Assembly: GCF_036250755.1 (NCBI RefSeq)
Contig: NZ_CP109583.1
Span: forward strand, 7,682,001-7,746,000
Source: Streptomyces uncialis
GTDB lineage: Bacteria > Actinomycetota > Actinomycetes > Streptomycetales > Streptomycetaceae
DNA: 64,000 nucleotides
Reading direction: 5' to 3'
The position numbers and the translations under genes were made by a program. The notes under the pieces are model-generated. The model was not told the DNA's origin and did not search any database. It saw only the letters and a program-made list of their open reading frames with translations. The stretch's first letter is position 1. Each line of letters begins with the position of its first letter. Shown here piece by piece: positions 45,464 to 57,125 of the stretch.

Positions 45464-45534
45464 GGTGCGGCGGACACCCCGCCGCACCCGGCCCGCACGC
45501 CGCCGGACCCGGGGGCACCGGAAACGGTGCCCCC
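45464..45534 (+). terminator. Two hairpins in tandem between carB and pyrD
   Basis: First hairpin: GGTGCGGCGG (45464-45473) with CCGCCGCACC (45479-45488). Second: GGGGGCACCG (45511-45520) with CGGTGCCCCC (45525-45534), closed by a GAAA tetraloop. They may attenuate read-through into pyrD-pyrF. Confidence 0.7.
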
Positions 45535-45584
45535 GTCCCATGGCCCGCGCCCCATCCCGCCCCCGGCCCGAGGACACCAGCCCC

Positions 45585-46687
<1,103 letters not shown>

Positions 46688-46691
<4 letters not shown>

Positions 46692-47578
46692 CCCACAGCC
46701 CCGCACCCACCGGTCCCGCGTCCACCGGCCCCGTCCCCTTCGGCACCCGGCTGCGACACGCCATGGACGAGCGGGGCCCGCTGTGCGTGGGCATCGACCC
46801 GCACGGCTCGCTGCTCACCTCCTGGGGCCTCACCGACGACCTCGCCGGACTGGAGCGCTTCAGCCGGACCGTGGTCGAGGCACTGGCCGACCGGGTCGCC
46901 GTGCTGAAGCCGCAGAGCGCCTTCTTCGAGCGCTTCGGCTCCCGGGGCGTCGCCGTCCTGGAGACGACGGTCGCCGAGGCACGCGCGGCGGGCGCCCTCG
47001 TCCTGATGGACGCCAAGCGCGGGGACATCGGCTCCACCATGGCCGCGTACGCCGACACCTTCCTGGCTCCCGGCGCGCCGCTGTTCTCCGACGCCCTCAC
47101 CGTCTCGCCCTACCTCGGCTACGGCTCGCTGAGCCCCGCGGTGGACCTGGCGCGGGCCTCCGGCACCGGCCTGTTCGTGCTCGCGCTGACCTCCAACCCG
47201 GAGGGCGCGGAGGTGCAGCACGCGCTGCGCGCCGACGGACGGAACATCGGCGCGACCATGCTGGCGCGCCTCGCGCGGGAGAACGCGGCCGAGGTGGCCG
47301 CGGGCGCCGCGCTCGGCTCCTTCGGGGCCGTGGTCGGGGCGACCCTCGGGGACCTGTCCTCCTACGACCTGGCGATCGGCGGGCCGCTGCTGGCCCCCGG
47401 GATCGGCGCGCAGGGGGCGACCCCGGCGGATCTGCCGAAGGTGTTCGGCGCGGCCGTGCGCCAGGTCGTCCCGAACGTCAGCAGGGGAGTCCTGCGGCAC
47501 GGGCCCGACACCGCCGCGCTGCGCGGCGCGGCCGAGCGCTTCGCGGACGAGGTACGGGACGCGGTCGCGGCGGTCTGA
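46688..47578 (+). CDS. pyrF: Orotidine 5'-phosphate decarboxylase
   Basis: Decarboxylates OMP to UMP, the last pathway step. It has 296 residues, the longer actinobacterial/mycobacterial type. The catalytic signature [18 protein letters not shown] is intact. GIDPHGSLL near the start and [15 protein letters not shown] near the phosphate site also fit. ATGA overlap with pyrD. orotate phosphoribosyltransferase (pyrE) is not in the window. Confidence 0.96.
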
Positions 47579-47670
47579 GCCGTCCCGGCGGCACCGGATG
47601 CCCCTTTCGCGGGTGGATCGAACGAGGAGTCGGTTTCGCGGGGTCCGGGCCTGGGCAGTCTCCGGTTTTC

Positions 47671-47697
47671 GGGCCCGCGTGAGCCCTCCGCGGGCCC
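47671..47697 (+). terminator. pyr operon terminator
   Basis: GGGCCCGCG (47671-47679) pairs with CGCGGGCCC (47689-47697) around a 9-base loop. Confidence 0.7.
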
Positions 47698-47699
47698 CT

Positions 47700-47961
47700 T
47701 CGGAGGCTCCTCGGCGGATCTCCATTCTGAAAGAGTTCTCAGATCCGGGGTTTTTTGCCCCAGAATGTCGGACTCGGTTGAGGCTGACCAGGACTTTTCC
47801 GCTGTTCTCGCTGACTCGGAGGGCCTTGGCCGCTAGTCTCCGTCGAGAGCGAACGGGCAGCGCGTTGCCCGTTACTCCCCAGGTGTGGGGCGACCGAGTT
47901 CCCCACCGGGCCGCTGTACCTGACAGACATCCGACAGTTCGACATCCGAGGTGACGTAGGC
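47700..47961 (+). promoter_or_regulatory. sIHF leader with promoter and hairpins
   Basis: Less GC-rich than its surroundings. It holds GGGG-TTTTTTG-CCCC (47747-47761), a promoter pair CTGACT (47811-47816) and TAGTCT (47834-47839) with a 17-bp spacer, and a perfect inverted repeat AACGGGCA (47852-47859) / TGCCCGTT (47866-47873) in the early transcribed region. Confidence 0.55.
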
Positions 47962-48285
47962 GTGGCTCTTCCGCCCCTTACCCCTGAACAGCGCGCAGCC
48001 GCGCTCGAAAAGGCCGCCGCGGCTCGCCGGGAGCGGGCCGAGGTCAAGAATCGACTCAAGCACTCCGGCGCCTCCCTCCACGAGGTCATCAAGTCGGGCC
48101 AGGAGAACGACGTCATCGGCAAGATGAAGGTCTCCGCCCTCCTTGAGTCCCTGCCGGGCGTGGGCAAGGTCCGCGCCAAGCAGATCATGGAGCGGCTCGG
48201 CATCTCCGAGAGCCGGCGAGTCCGGGGGCTCGGCTCCAACCAGATCGCGTCCTTGGAGCGCGAGTTCGGCGGCGGACCCGCCTGA
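47962..48285 (+). CDS. sihF: sIHF, actinobacterial integration host factor (nucleoid protein)
   Basis: A DNA-binding, DNA-bending nucleoid protein specific to actinobacteria (mIHF/sIHF family), affecting nucleoid compaction, development and secondary metabolism. It has 107 residues. A long basic N-terminal helix ([26 protein letters not shown]) is followed by the helix-two-turn-helix segment ([22 protein letters not shown]). It has a GTG start with GAGG upstream. It is followed by gmk and rpoZ, the conserved order. Confidence 0.95.
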   Translation: MALPPLTPEQRAAALEKAAAARRERAEVKNRLKHSGASLHEVIKSGQENDVIGKMKVSALLESLPGVGKVRAKQIMERLGISESRRVRGLGSNQIASLEREFGGGPA

Positions 48286-48311
48286 CGTTCCCCGGCACCC
48301 CCGCGAAGCGG

Positions 48312-48317
48312 GATAAT
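48312..48317 (+). promoter_or_regulatory. -10-like box just before gmk
   Basis: GATAAT ends 6 bases before the gmk ATG. No ribosome site is seen, so a leaderless transcript is possible. Confidence 0.4.
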
Positions 48318-48323
48318 CGCTCC

Positions 48324-48917
48324 ATGGCTGCAACATCCCGGGGGACGACCCCCGTACCCCCGGACGTACGTCCGCGGCTGACCGTGCTCTCCGGCCCCTC
48401 CGGGGTCGGCAAGAGCACGGTCGTCGCCCATATGCGCGAGGAACACCCCGAGGTCTGGCTCTCGGTCTCCGCCACCACCCGCAGGCCCCGGCCCGGCGAG
48501 CAGCACGGTGTGCAGTACTTCTTCGTCACCGACGAGGAGTTCGACAAGCTGATCGCCAACGGTGAGCTGCTGGAGTGGGCCGAGTTCGCCGGAAACCGCT
48601 ACGGCACGCCCCGCGGGGCCGTCCTGGAGCGGCTGGAGTCCGGGGAACCGGTCCTGCTGGAGATCGACCTCCAGGGTGCCCGGCTGGTGCGCGAGTCCAT
48701 GCCGGACGCCCGGCTCGTGTTCCTCGCCCCGCCGTCCTGGGAGGAGCTGGTCCGCCGGCTCACGGGCCGCGGCACCGAGTCCCCCGAGGTGATCGAGCGC
48801 CGCCTGGAAGCGGCCAGGACCGAACTGGCCGCCGAGTCGGAGTTCGACACCACCCTGGTCAACACCTCCGTCAAGGACGTGGCCCGTGAGCTGCTAGCCT
48901 TGATGGACGTTGTGTGA
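48324..48917 (+). CDS. gmk: Guanylate kinase
   Basis: Phosphorylates GMP to GDP. It has 197 residues. The P-loop [13 protein letters not shown], the GMP-binding segment [21 protein letters not shown] and the lid/core ([24 protein letters not shown]) are complete. An N-terminal extension of about 17 residues precedes the first strand. Its product feeds GTP and so links to relA metabolism. Confidence 0.96.
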   Translation: MAATSRGTTPVPPDVRPRLTVLSGPSGVGKSTVVAHMREEHPEVWLSVSATTRRPRPGEQHGVQYFFVTDEEFDKLIANGELLEWAEFAGNRYGTPRGAVLERLESGEPVLLEIDLQGARLVRESMPDARLVFLAPPSWEELVRRLTGRGTESPEVIERRLEAARTELAAESEFDTTLVNTSVKDVARELLALMDVV

Positions 48918-48955
48918 TCTTCACTGATCCCATCCACACCTTCGGAAGGTAGAGC

Positions 48956-49228
48956 GTGTCCTCTTCCATCACCGCGCCCGAGGGCATCATCAACCCGCCG
49001 ATCGACGAGTTGCTTGAGGCCACCGACAGCAAGTACAGCCTCGTGATCTACGCCGCCAAGCGCGCGCGCCAGATCAACGCGTACTACTCCCAGCTGGGCG
49101 AGGGCCTGCTGGAGTACGTCGGCCCCCTCGTCGACACCCACGTCCACGAGAAGCCGCTGTCGATCTCCCTGCGTGAGATCAACGCGGGCCTGCTGACCTC
49201 CGAGGCCATCGACGGCCCCGCGCAGTAA
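48956..49228 (+). CDS. rpoZ: RNA polymerase omega subunit
   Basis: A small RNA polymerase assembly subunit of 90 residues. Its [20 protein letters not shown] start and [16 protein letters not shown] core match the actinobacterial omega. The C-terminal [14 protein letters not shown] segment is also present. It has a GTG start after GGAAGG. It is followed by a good terminator, so coaBC may have its own promoter. Confidence 0.95.
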   Translation: MSSSITAPEGIINPPIDELLEATDSKYSLVIYAAKRARQINAYYSQLGEGLLEYVGPLVDTHVHEKPLSISLREINAGLLTSEAIDGPAQ

Positions 49229-49247
49229 CCACCGCTTCATCCACCAA

Positions 49248-49275
49248 GGGCCCGGCAGCCGAGCTGTCCGGGCCC
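49248..49275 (+). terminator. rpoZ terminator
   Basis: GGGCCCGG (49248-49255) pairs with CCGGGCCC (49268-49275), with an inner CAG/CTG stem. Confidence 0.75.
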
Positions 49276-49369
49276 GTGGTGTGTCATGGGTACGTACACA
49301 TACGCAGACGCGACTGCGCAGGATGCGTACGGCGGCACGGCCGTGCGCGCACCGAGTCCGGGGAGCGAC

Positions 49370-50614
49370 ATGCCGGTGAGCGACAAGAACGAGGCGGCCA
49401 GGCCCAGGGTCGTCCTGGGGGTGAGCGGCGGTATCGCCGCCTACAAGGCGTGCGAGCTGCTACGCCGCCTCACCGAGTCCGGGCACGACGTCCGGGTGGT
49501 CCCCACCCAGTCGGCGCTCCACTTCGTCGGCGCCGCCACCTGGTCCGCGCTGTCCGGGCACCCCGTCGCCACCGAGGTCTGGTCGGACGTCCACGAGGTG
49601 CCCCATGTCCGCATCGGCCAGGGCGCCGACCTCGTCGTCGTCGCCCCCGCCACCGCCGACCTGCTCGCCAAGGCCGCCCACGGCCTCGCCGACGACCTGC
49701 TGACCAACACCCTGCTCACGGCCCGCTGCCCGGTCGTCCTCGTGCCCGCGATGCACACCGAGATGTGGGAGCACCCCGCCACCCAGGAGAACGTGGCCAC
49801 CCTGCGCCGCCGGGGCGCCGTCGTCGTGGAACCCGCCGTCGGCCGGCTGACCGGGGCCGACACCGGCAAGGGACGGCTGCCCGACCCCGGCGAGATCTTC
49901 GAGGTCTGCCGCCGGGTCCTCGCCCGCGGCGTCCGCGAACCGGACCTCACCGGACGGCACGTCGTCATCAGCGCGGGCGGCACCCGCGAACCCCTCGACC
50001 CGGTCCGGTTCCTCGGCAACCGCTCCTCCGGCAAACAGGGCTACGCCCTCGCCCGGACCGCCGCCGCCCGGGGCGCCCGCGTCACCCTCATCGCCGCCAA
50101 CACCACCGCGCTGCCCGACCCCGCCGGGGTGGACCTGGTGCCCGTGGGCACCGCCGTCCAGCTCCGCGAGGCCGTGCTGAAGGCCGCCGCCGACGCCGAC
50201 GCGGTCGTGATGGCCGCCGCCGTCGCCGACTTCCGGCCCGCCGTGTACGCCGCCGGAAAAATCAAAAAACGGGACGGACAGGACCCCGAGCCCATTTCGC
50301 TGGTACGGAATCCGGACATCCTCGCGGAGATCTCCCGGGACCGCGACCGGCCCGGCCAGGTGGTCGTCGGCTTCGCCGCCGAGACCGACGACGTCCTGGC
50401 GAACGGCCGCGCGAAACTCCGCCGCAAGGGCTGTGACCTGCTCGTCGTCAACGAGGTCGGGGAAAGCAAGACCTTCGGCGAGGCGGAGAGCGAAGCCGTC
50501 GTCCTCGGCGCGGACGGCAGTGAGACCCCCGTGCCCTTCGGACCGAAGGAAGTCCTCTCCGACACCGTGTGGGACCTGGTCACCGACCGGTTTTCCGGCG
50601 CGTCCGCCGAGTGA
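49370..50614 (+). CDS. coaBC: CoaBC, phosphopantothenoylcysteine synthase/decarboxylase
   Basis: A bifunctional enzyme of coenzyme A synthesis, about 414 residues. The N-terminal flavin-dependent CoaC part has VSGGIAAYKACELLRR, the active-site His in VPHVRIGQGAD, and PAMHTEMWEHP. The C-terminal CoaB part begins at VVISAGGTREPLDPVRFLGN and has AAAVADFRP and FAAETDD. The start is uncertain: ATG 49370 has GGGGAG at close spacing, GTG 49376 better spacing. The longer frame to 49286 has no ribosome site. Confidence 0.95.
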   Translation: MPVSDKNEAARPRVVLGVSGGIAAYKACELLRRLTESGHDVRVVPTQSALHFVGAATWSALSGHPVATEVWSDVHEVPHVRIGQGADLVVVAPATADLLAKAAHGLADDLLTNTLLTARCPVVLVPAMHTEMWEHPATQENVATLRRRGAVVVEPAVGRLTGADTGKGRLPDPGEIFEVCRRVLARGVREPDLTGRHVVISAGGTREPLDPVRFLGNRSSGKQGYALARTAAARGARVTLIAANTTALPDPAGVDLVPVGTAVQLREAVLKAAADADAVVMAAAVADFRPAVYAAGKIKKRDGQDPEPISLVRNPDILAEISRDRDRPGQVVVGFAAETDDVLANGRAKLRRKGCDLLVVNEVGESKTFGEAESEAVVLGADGSETPVPFGPKEVLSDTVWDLVTDRFSGASAE

Positions 50615-50873
50615 GCCTCGAATCCTGCGCGACAATCGCTTGTGCGGGACGCCGGTATCGGCGCAACCCGCACATTCGGGTGGTGCCGGTCTGGTGGAGA
50701 GCGCCCACGTGGCCCAGAATGCCAGTGCCGCAGCTCACCGCCCTCCCAAGTGGCGAGACACGTGACCTGCCGACCGAGCGCGACCGATAAACTGATGACG
50801 GACCACGCCGGGCGCAGCCTCCGGCCGGTCCGCCAATGAACAGCCAGCAGCCGCTGCAACCACAGGGAGCGAT
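50615..50873 (+). promoter_or_regulatory. metK upstream region
   Basis: A 259-bp gene-free leader. TAAACT (50788-50793) is a good -10. The ribosome site AGGGAG precedes the GTG. No SAM riboswitch fold was recognised. Confidence 0.4.
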
Positions 50874-52082
50874 GTGTCCCGCCGTCTCTTCACCTCGGAG
50901 TCCGTGACCGAGGGTCACCCCGACAAGATCGCCGACCAGATCAGCGACACCATCCTCGACGCGCTACTGCGGGAGGACCCGAAGTCCCGGGTCGCCGTGG
51001 AAACACTGATCACCACCGGCCTGGTCCATGTGGCCGGCGAGGTCACGACGAAGGCGTACGCGCCCATCGCGCAGCTCGTACGCGACACGATCCTCGCGAT
51101 CGGCTACGACTCCTCGAAGAAGGGCTTCGACGGCGCCTCCTGCGGGGTCTCGGTGTCCATCGGGGCCCAGTCGCCCGACATCGCGCAGGGTGTCGACACC
51201 GCCTACGAGCAGCGGGTCGAGGGCGACGAGGACGAGCTGGACCGGCAGGGTGCCGGAGACCAGGGCCTGATGTTCGGATACGCGTGCGACGAGACGCCCG
51301 AGCTGATGCCGCTCCCCATCCACCTCGCCCACCGCCTGTCCCGGCGGCTGTCCGAGGTGCGCAAGAACGGCACCATCCCCTACCTGCGGCCCGACGGCAA
51401 GACCCAGGTCACCATCGAGTACGACGGCGACAAGGCCGTCCGCCTCGACACGGTCGTCGTCTCCTCGCAGCACGCCTCGGACATCGACCTGGAGTCGCTG
51501 CTCGCGCCCGACATCCGCGAGTTCGTGGTCGAGCCGGAGCTCAAGGCACTCCTCGACGACGGCATCAAGCTGGAGACCGAGGGCTACCGCCTGCTGGTCA
51601 ACCCGACCGGACGCTTCGAGATCGGCGGCCCCATGGGCGACGCCGGCCTCACCGGCCGCAAGATCATCATCGACACCTACGGCGGGATGGCCCGCCACGG
51701 CGGCGGCGCCTTCTCCGGCAAGGACCCGTCCAAGGTCGACCGCTCCGCCGCGTACGCGATGCGCTGGGTCGCCAAGAACGTCGTCGCCGCCGGACTCGCC
51801 TCCCGCTGCGAGGTCCAGGTCGCCTACGCGATCGGCAAGGCCGAGCCCGTCGGCCTGTTCATCGAGACCTTCGGCACCAACAAGGTCGACACCGAGCGGA
51901 TCGAGAGCGCCATCAGCCAGGTCTTCGACCTGCGCCCGGCCGCCATCATCCGCGACCTCGACCTGCTGCGCCCGATCTACGCCCAGACCGCCGCGTACGG
52001 CCACTTCGGCCGTGCGCTGCCGGAGTTCACCTGGGAGCGCACGGACCGCGTCGACGCGCTGCGCGCCGCCGCCGGACTGTGA
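50874..52082 (+). CDS. metK: S-adenosylmethionine synthetase
   Basis: Makes S-adenosylmethionine from methionine and ATP. It has 402 residues. The motifs [33 protein letters not shown] and [19 protein letters not shown] are intact. SAM supplies rsmB and many antibiotic methyltransferases; raised MetK is known to stimulate antibiotic production in Streptomyces. It has a GTG start. Confidence 0.97.
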   Translation: MSRRLFTSESVTEGHPDKIADQISDTILDALLREDPKSRVAVETLITTGLVHVAGEVTTKAYAPIAQLVRDTILAIGYDSSKKGFDGASCGVSVSIGAQSPDIAQGVDTAYEQRVEGDEDELDRQGAGDQGLMFGYACDETPELMPLPIHLAHRLSRRLSEVRKNGTIPYLRPDGKTQVTIEYDGDKAVRLDTVVVSSQHASDIDLESLLAPDIREFVVEPELKALLDDGIKLETEGYRLLVNPTGRFEIGGPMGDAGLTGRKIIIDTYGGMARHGGGAFSGKDPSKVDRSAAYAMRWVAKNVVAAGLASRCEVQVAYAIGKAEPVGLFIETFGTNKVDTERIESAISQVFDLRPAAIIRDLDLLRPIYAQTAAYGHFGRALPEFTWERTDRVDALRAAAGL

Positions 52083-52216
52083 TCCGCGTCAGCACCCGCT
52101 GACACCAGCGTCACGGAGGGCCGGGACCCGCATCGCGGGCCCGGCCCTTGGCCGTGCCCGGCGGACCGCCCGGCACGGTCCGCGCGTTGTCGGTGGCGTC
52201 TGGTAGGAATGCGGAT

Positions 52217-54343
52217 GTGAGCAGCGGAAACAGCGCCGACGGCGACGACACCACCCCGCCCGAGCAGCTCGCGCTCATCCGCGAGACGATCCGCCAGGCC
52301 AAGGTGCCCAAGGCCAAGCCCCGCACCTGGCGCGGCGCACCCCTCGCCCGCGAGCTGCCCGTGGCCCGGGTTCTGGTGGACAAGGGCGTCCTGCACCTCG
52401 ACCGGTACTTCGACTACGCCGTACCCGAGGAGATGGACGCCGACGCCCGGCCCGGGGTCCGGGTCCGGGTCCGGTTCGGCGCCGGCCGGGGCCAGGTCCG
52501 GGACGGCCGCCGCGAGGGCGGCGGCCTGGTCGACGGATTCCTGGTGGAACGCGTCGCCGAGTCCGACTACAGCGGCCCCCTCGCCGCCCTCGCCCAGGTC
52601 GTCTCCCCCGAACCCGTCCTCGGCCCCGATCTGCTCGGCCTCGCCCGCGCCGTCGCCGACCGCTACGCGGGCAGCCTCGCCGATGTGCTCCAGCTCGCCG
52701 TCCCCCCGCGCAGCGCCCGCGCCGAGAAACGCCCCTCACCCGAACCACTGCCCCCGCCCCCCGCGCCCGCCCCCGGCCCCTGGGAGCGGTACGGACAGGG
52801 ACCGGCCTTCCTGCGGGCCCTCGCGGACGGCGCCGCCCCCCGAGCCGTGTGGCACGCGCTGCCCGGCCCCGACTGGGCCGACGCGATCGCCCACGCCGTC
52901 GCCGCGACCCTGGCCTCCGGCCGGGGCGCCCTCGTCGTCGTCCCCGACGGACGCGTCGTCGCCCGCGTGGACGCCGCCCTCGGCGCGCTGCTGGGCCCCG
53001 GCCGGCACGCCGTGCTCACCGCCGAGGCCGGCCCCGAGAAGCGCTACGGCCAGTGGCTCGCCGTACGGCGCGGCTCGGTGCGCGCCGTCGTCGGGACCCG
53101 CGCCGCGATGTTCGCCCCCGTCCGCGACCTCGGACTCGTCGTCCTGTGGGACGACGGCGACTCCAGCCACAGCGAACAGCACGCCCCGCAGCCGCACGCC
53201 CGCGAGGTGCTGCTGCTGCGCGCCGCCCACGAGGGCTGCGCCTTTCTGCTCGGGGACATCGGCTGCACCGTCGAGGCCGCGCAGCTCGTCGAGACCGGCT
53301 GGGCCCGCCCCCTGGTCGCCGACCGGGACCGGGTCCGCGCCGCGGCCCCCCTGATCCGCACCGTCGGCGACGGGGAACTCGCCCGCGACGGCGCCGCCCG
53401 CGCCGCCCGCCTCCCCTCCCTCGCCTGGAAGACCGCCCGCGAGGGACTCACCCGGGGCCCCGTCCTCGTCCAGGTGCCGCGCCGCGGCTATGTCCCGAGG
53501 CTGGCATGCGAACGCTGCCGGGCCCCCGCCCGCTGCCGGCACTGCGCCGGACCGCTGGAGGCCCGTGAGTCGGGACCGCTGGGCTGCGGCTGGTGCGGGC
53601 GCGAGCAGGGCGACTGGCACTGCCCCGAATGCGGGTCGTTCCGGCTGCGCGCGCAGGTCGTCGGCGCCCGGCGGACCGCGGAGGAACTGGGCCGGGCGTT
53701 CCCCGCCGTCCCGGTCCGCACCTCCGGGCGGGAACAGATCCTCGACACGGTGCCGGACACCCCGGCCCTGGTGGTCAGCACACCCGGCGCCGAACCCGTC
53801 GCCGAGGGCGGGTACGCGGCGGCCCTGCTGCTCGACGGATGGGCGATGCTCGGGCGGCCCGATCTGCGGGCGGGTGAGGAGGCCCTGCGGCACTGGCTCG
53901 GCGCGGCGGCGCTGGTGCGCGGGCAGGAGGCGGGGGGCACGGTCGTGGTGATAGCCGAGCCCTCGCTGCGGCCCGTGCAGGCGCTGGTGCGGTGGGACCC
54001 CGTGGGTCACGCGGTCCGGGAGCTGGCGGAGCGGGCCGAGCTGGGGTTCCCGCCCGTGTCCCGGATGGCATCCGTGACCGGCCCGCCGGACGCTGTCGCG
54101 GACTTCCTGGCGTCGGTGGAGCTGCCCGGGGACGCGGTGCTGCTCGGGCCGGTCCCGGTGCCCGTCCCCGCGGGCGCCTTGGCGGCGGGCGAGGGGGCGG
54201 TGTGGGAGCGGGCGCTGCTGCGGGTGCCGCCCGGGAGCGGGGCGGCCCTCGCCGCGGCGCTCAAGGCCGCGCAGGCCCTGCGGACGGCCCGGGGGGCCGG
54301 GGGCGCGGTGCGTATCCGGGTCGACCCCCCGGACATCGGCTAG
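52217..54343 (+). CDS. priA: PriA-like primosomal protein N', helicase motifs degenerate
   Basis: Replication-restart initiator homologue of 708 residues. The N-terminal 3'-DNA-end-binding domain (VARVLVDKGVLHLDRYFDYAVPEEM) is intact. The zinc module at about residues 431-475 keeps eight cysteines in four CxxC pairs (CERC, CRHC, CGWC, CPEC). The Walker A expected before VVVPDG is missing (HALPGPDWADAIAHA), and the DEEH box reads WDDGDSSHS. This agrees with the known actinobacterial PriA, which lacks detectable helicase motifs. GTG 52217 follows AGGAA. Confidence 0.92.
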   Translation: MSSGNSADGDDTTPPEQLALIRETIRQAKVPKAKPRTWRGAPLARELPVARVLVDKGVLHLDRYFDYAVPEEMDADARPGVRVRVRFGAGRGQVRDGRREGGGLVDGFLVERVAESDYSGPLAALAQVVSPEPVLGPDLLGLARAVADRYAGSLADVLQLAVPPRSARAEKRPSPEPLPPPPAPAPGPWERYGQGPAFLRALADGAAPRAVWHALPGPDWADAIAHAVAATLASGRGALVVVPDGRVVARVDAALGALLGPGRHAVLTAEAGPEKRYGQWLAVRRGSVRAVVGTRAAMFAPVRDLGLVVLWDDGDSSHSEQHAPQPHAREVLLLRAAHEGCAFLLGDIGCTVEAAQLVETGWARPLVADRDRVRAAAPLIRTVGDGELARDGAARAARLPSLAWKTAREGLTRGPVLVQVPRRGYVPRLACERCRAPARCRHCAGPLEARESGPLGCGWCGREQGDWHCPECGSFRLRAQVVGARRTAEELGRAFPAVPVRTSGREQILDTVPDTPALVVSTPGAEPVAEGGYAAALLLDGWAMLGRPDLRAGEEALRHWLGAAALVRGQEAGGTVVVIAEPSLRPVQALVRWDPVGHAVRELAERAELGFPPVSRMASVTGPPDAVADFLASVELPGDAVLLGPVPVPVPAGALAAGEGAVWERALLRVPPGSGAALAAALKAAQALRTARGAGGAVRIRVDPPDIG

Positions 54344-54344
54344 C

Positions 54345-55837
<1,493 letters not shown>

Positions 55838-55951
55838 TCACTCCTGGCTCCGCCCCCCGCTCCGCACCCGCCCAGGGACCCGTTCCGGGGTCCGCCCGGG
55901 GGCACCCGTGGCGGGCACCGGGCGGGCGACCCCGGCGCGGGGGACACGATC

Positions 55952-55957
55952 TAGACT
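55952..55957 (+). promoter_or_regulatory. -10 box for fmt
   Basis: TAGACT, 67 bp before the fmt ATG, in the divergent spacer. Confidence 0.45.
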
Positions 55958-56024
55958 GGTGCGCTGCCCCGTGACGCCGTACCGATCACGACCGGAATCC
56001 CGCCCGAGAGGCCCACAGCCACTG

Positions 56025-56957
56025 ATGAAGCTCGTCTTCGCAGGCACCCCCGAGGTCGCCGTTCCCGCCCTGGACGCCCTGATCGCCTCCGACCGGCACG
56101 AGGTGGCCGCCGTCGTCACCCGGCCCGACGCCCCCGCCGGCCGGGGCCGTCATCTCGTCGCGAGCCCCGTCGCCGAGCGCGCCGAGGAAGCCGGGATCGA
56201 GGTGCTGAAGCCGCGCAGGCCCCGGGACGAGGACTTCCTCGCCAGGCTCCGCGAGATCGCGCCGGACTGCTGCCCGGTCGTCGCGTACGGCGCGCTGCTG
56301 CCCAGGACCGCGCTGGACATCCCGGCCCACGGCTGGGTGAACCTCCACTTCTCGCTGCTGCCCGCCTGGCGCGGCGCGGCCCCCGTCCAGCACGCGGTCA
56401 TGTCCGGTGACGAGATCACCGGCGCCTCCACCTTCCTCATCGAGGAGGGGCTGGACTCGGGGCCCGTGTACGGCACCGTCACCGAGCTCGTACGGCCCAC
56501 CGACACCAGCGGTGATCTGCTGACCCGGCTCGCCTTCGCGGGCGCGGGACTGCTCGCCGCGACCATGGACGGCATCGCCGACGGCGGACTCAAGGCCGTC
56601 CCGCAGCCCGCCGACGGGATCACCCTCGCGCCGAAGCTCACCGTGGACGACGCCCGCGTCGACTGGACGGCGCCCGCGCTGCGCGTGGACCGGGTGGTAC
56701 GGGGCTGCACCCCCGCGCCCGGCGCCTGGACGGTGTTCCGGGGCGAGCGGCTCAAGCTGGTCCAGGCCACCCCCGCGCCCGCCCGGACCGACCTCGCCCC
56801 CGGGGAGCTCGGGGTCGGCAAGAACAGCGTGCACGTCGGCACCGGCTCGTACGCGGTGGAGCTGATGTGGGTGCAGGCCCAGGGCAAGAAGCCGATGCGG
56901 GCCGCCGACTGGGCGCGGGGCGCGCGGATCACGGCGGGGGAGCGGGTCGGGGCCTGA
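56025..56957 (+). CDS. fmt: Methionyl-tRNA formyltransferase
   Basis: Formylates initiator Met-tRNA using 10-formyl-tetrahydrofolate. It has 310 residues. The N-terminus [16 protein letters not shown], catalytic Asn/His in [16 protein letters not shown], and Asp in [11 protein letters not shown] are present, and the C-terminal OB-like domain is complete. The frame is open well upstream, but the family start fixes ATG 56025. It precedes rsmB, the usual order. Confidence 0.96.
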   Translation: MKLVFAGTPEVAVPALDALIASDRHEVAAVVTRPDAPAGRGRHLVASPVAERAEEAGIEVLKPRRPRDEDFLARLREIAPDCCPVVAYGALLPRTALDIPAHGWVNLHFSLLPAWRGAAPVQHAVMSGDEITGASTFLIEEGLDSGPVYGTVTELVRPTDTSGDLLTRLAFAGAGLLAATMDGIADGGLKAVPQPADGITLAPKLTVDDARVDWTAPALRVDRVVRGCTPAPGAWTVFRGERLKLVQATPAPARTDLAPGELGVGKNSVHVGTGSYAVELMWVQAQGKKPMRAADWARGARITAGERVGA

Positions 56958-57125
56958 CGGCTCGCGGACCGCGCCCGCGCGGGGGCGACGTACGCTTGAC
57001 GGAGCCGGTGCGGCCGTCCCGGGTACGTCGCCCGGTGCCCCGGCACCACGTCCGTACCCGGCGGTCCCCGAAACCCCGCAGTCCTCACCACCGCGCAGTC
57101 CCGATTCTCCCCGGAGCACCTTTTC

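Noticed and set aside
50615..50873. SAM riboswitch before metK
   Set aside because: No SAM-I, SAM-II or SAM-IV core sequence or fold recognised by eye.
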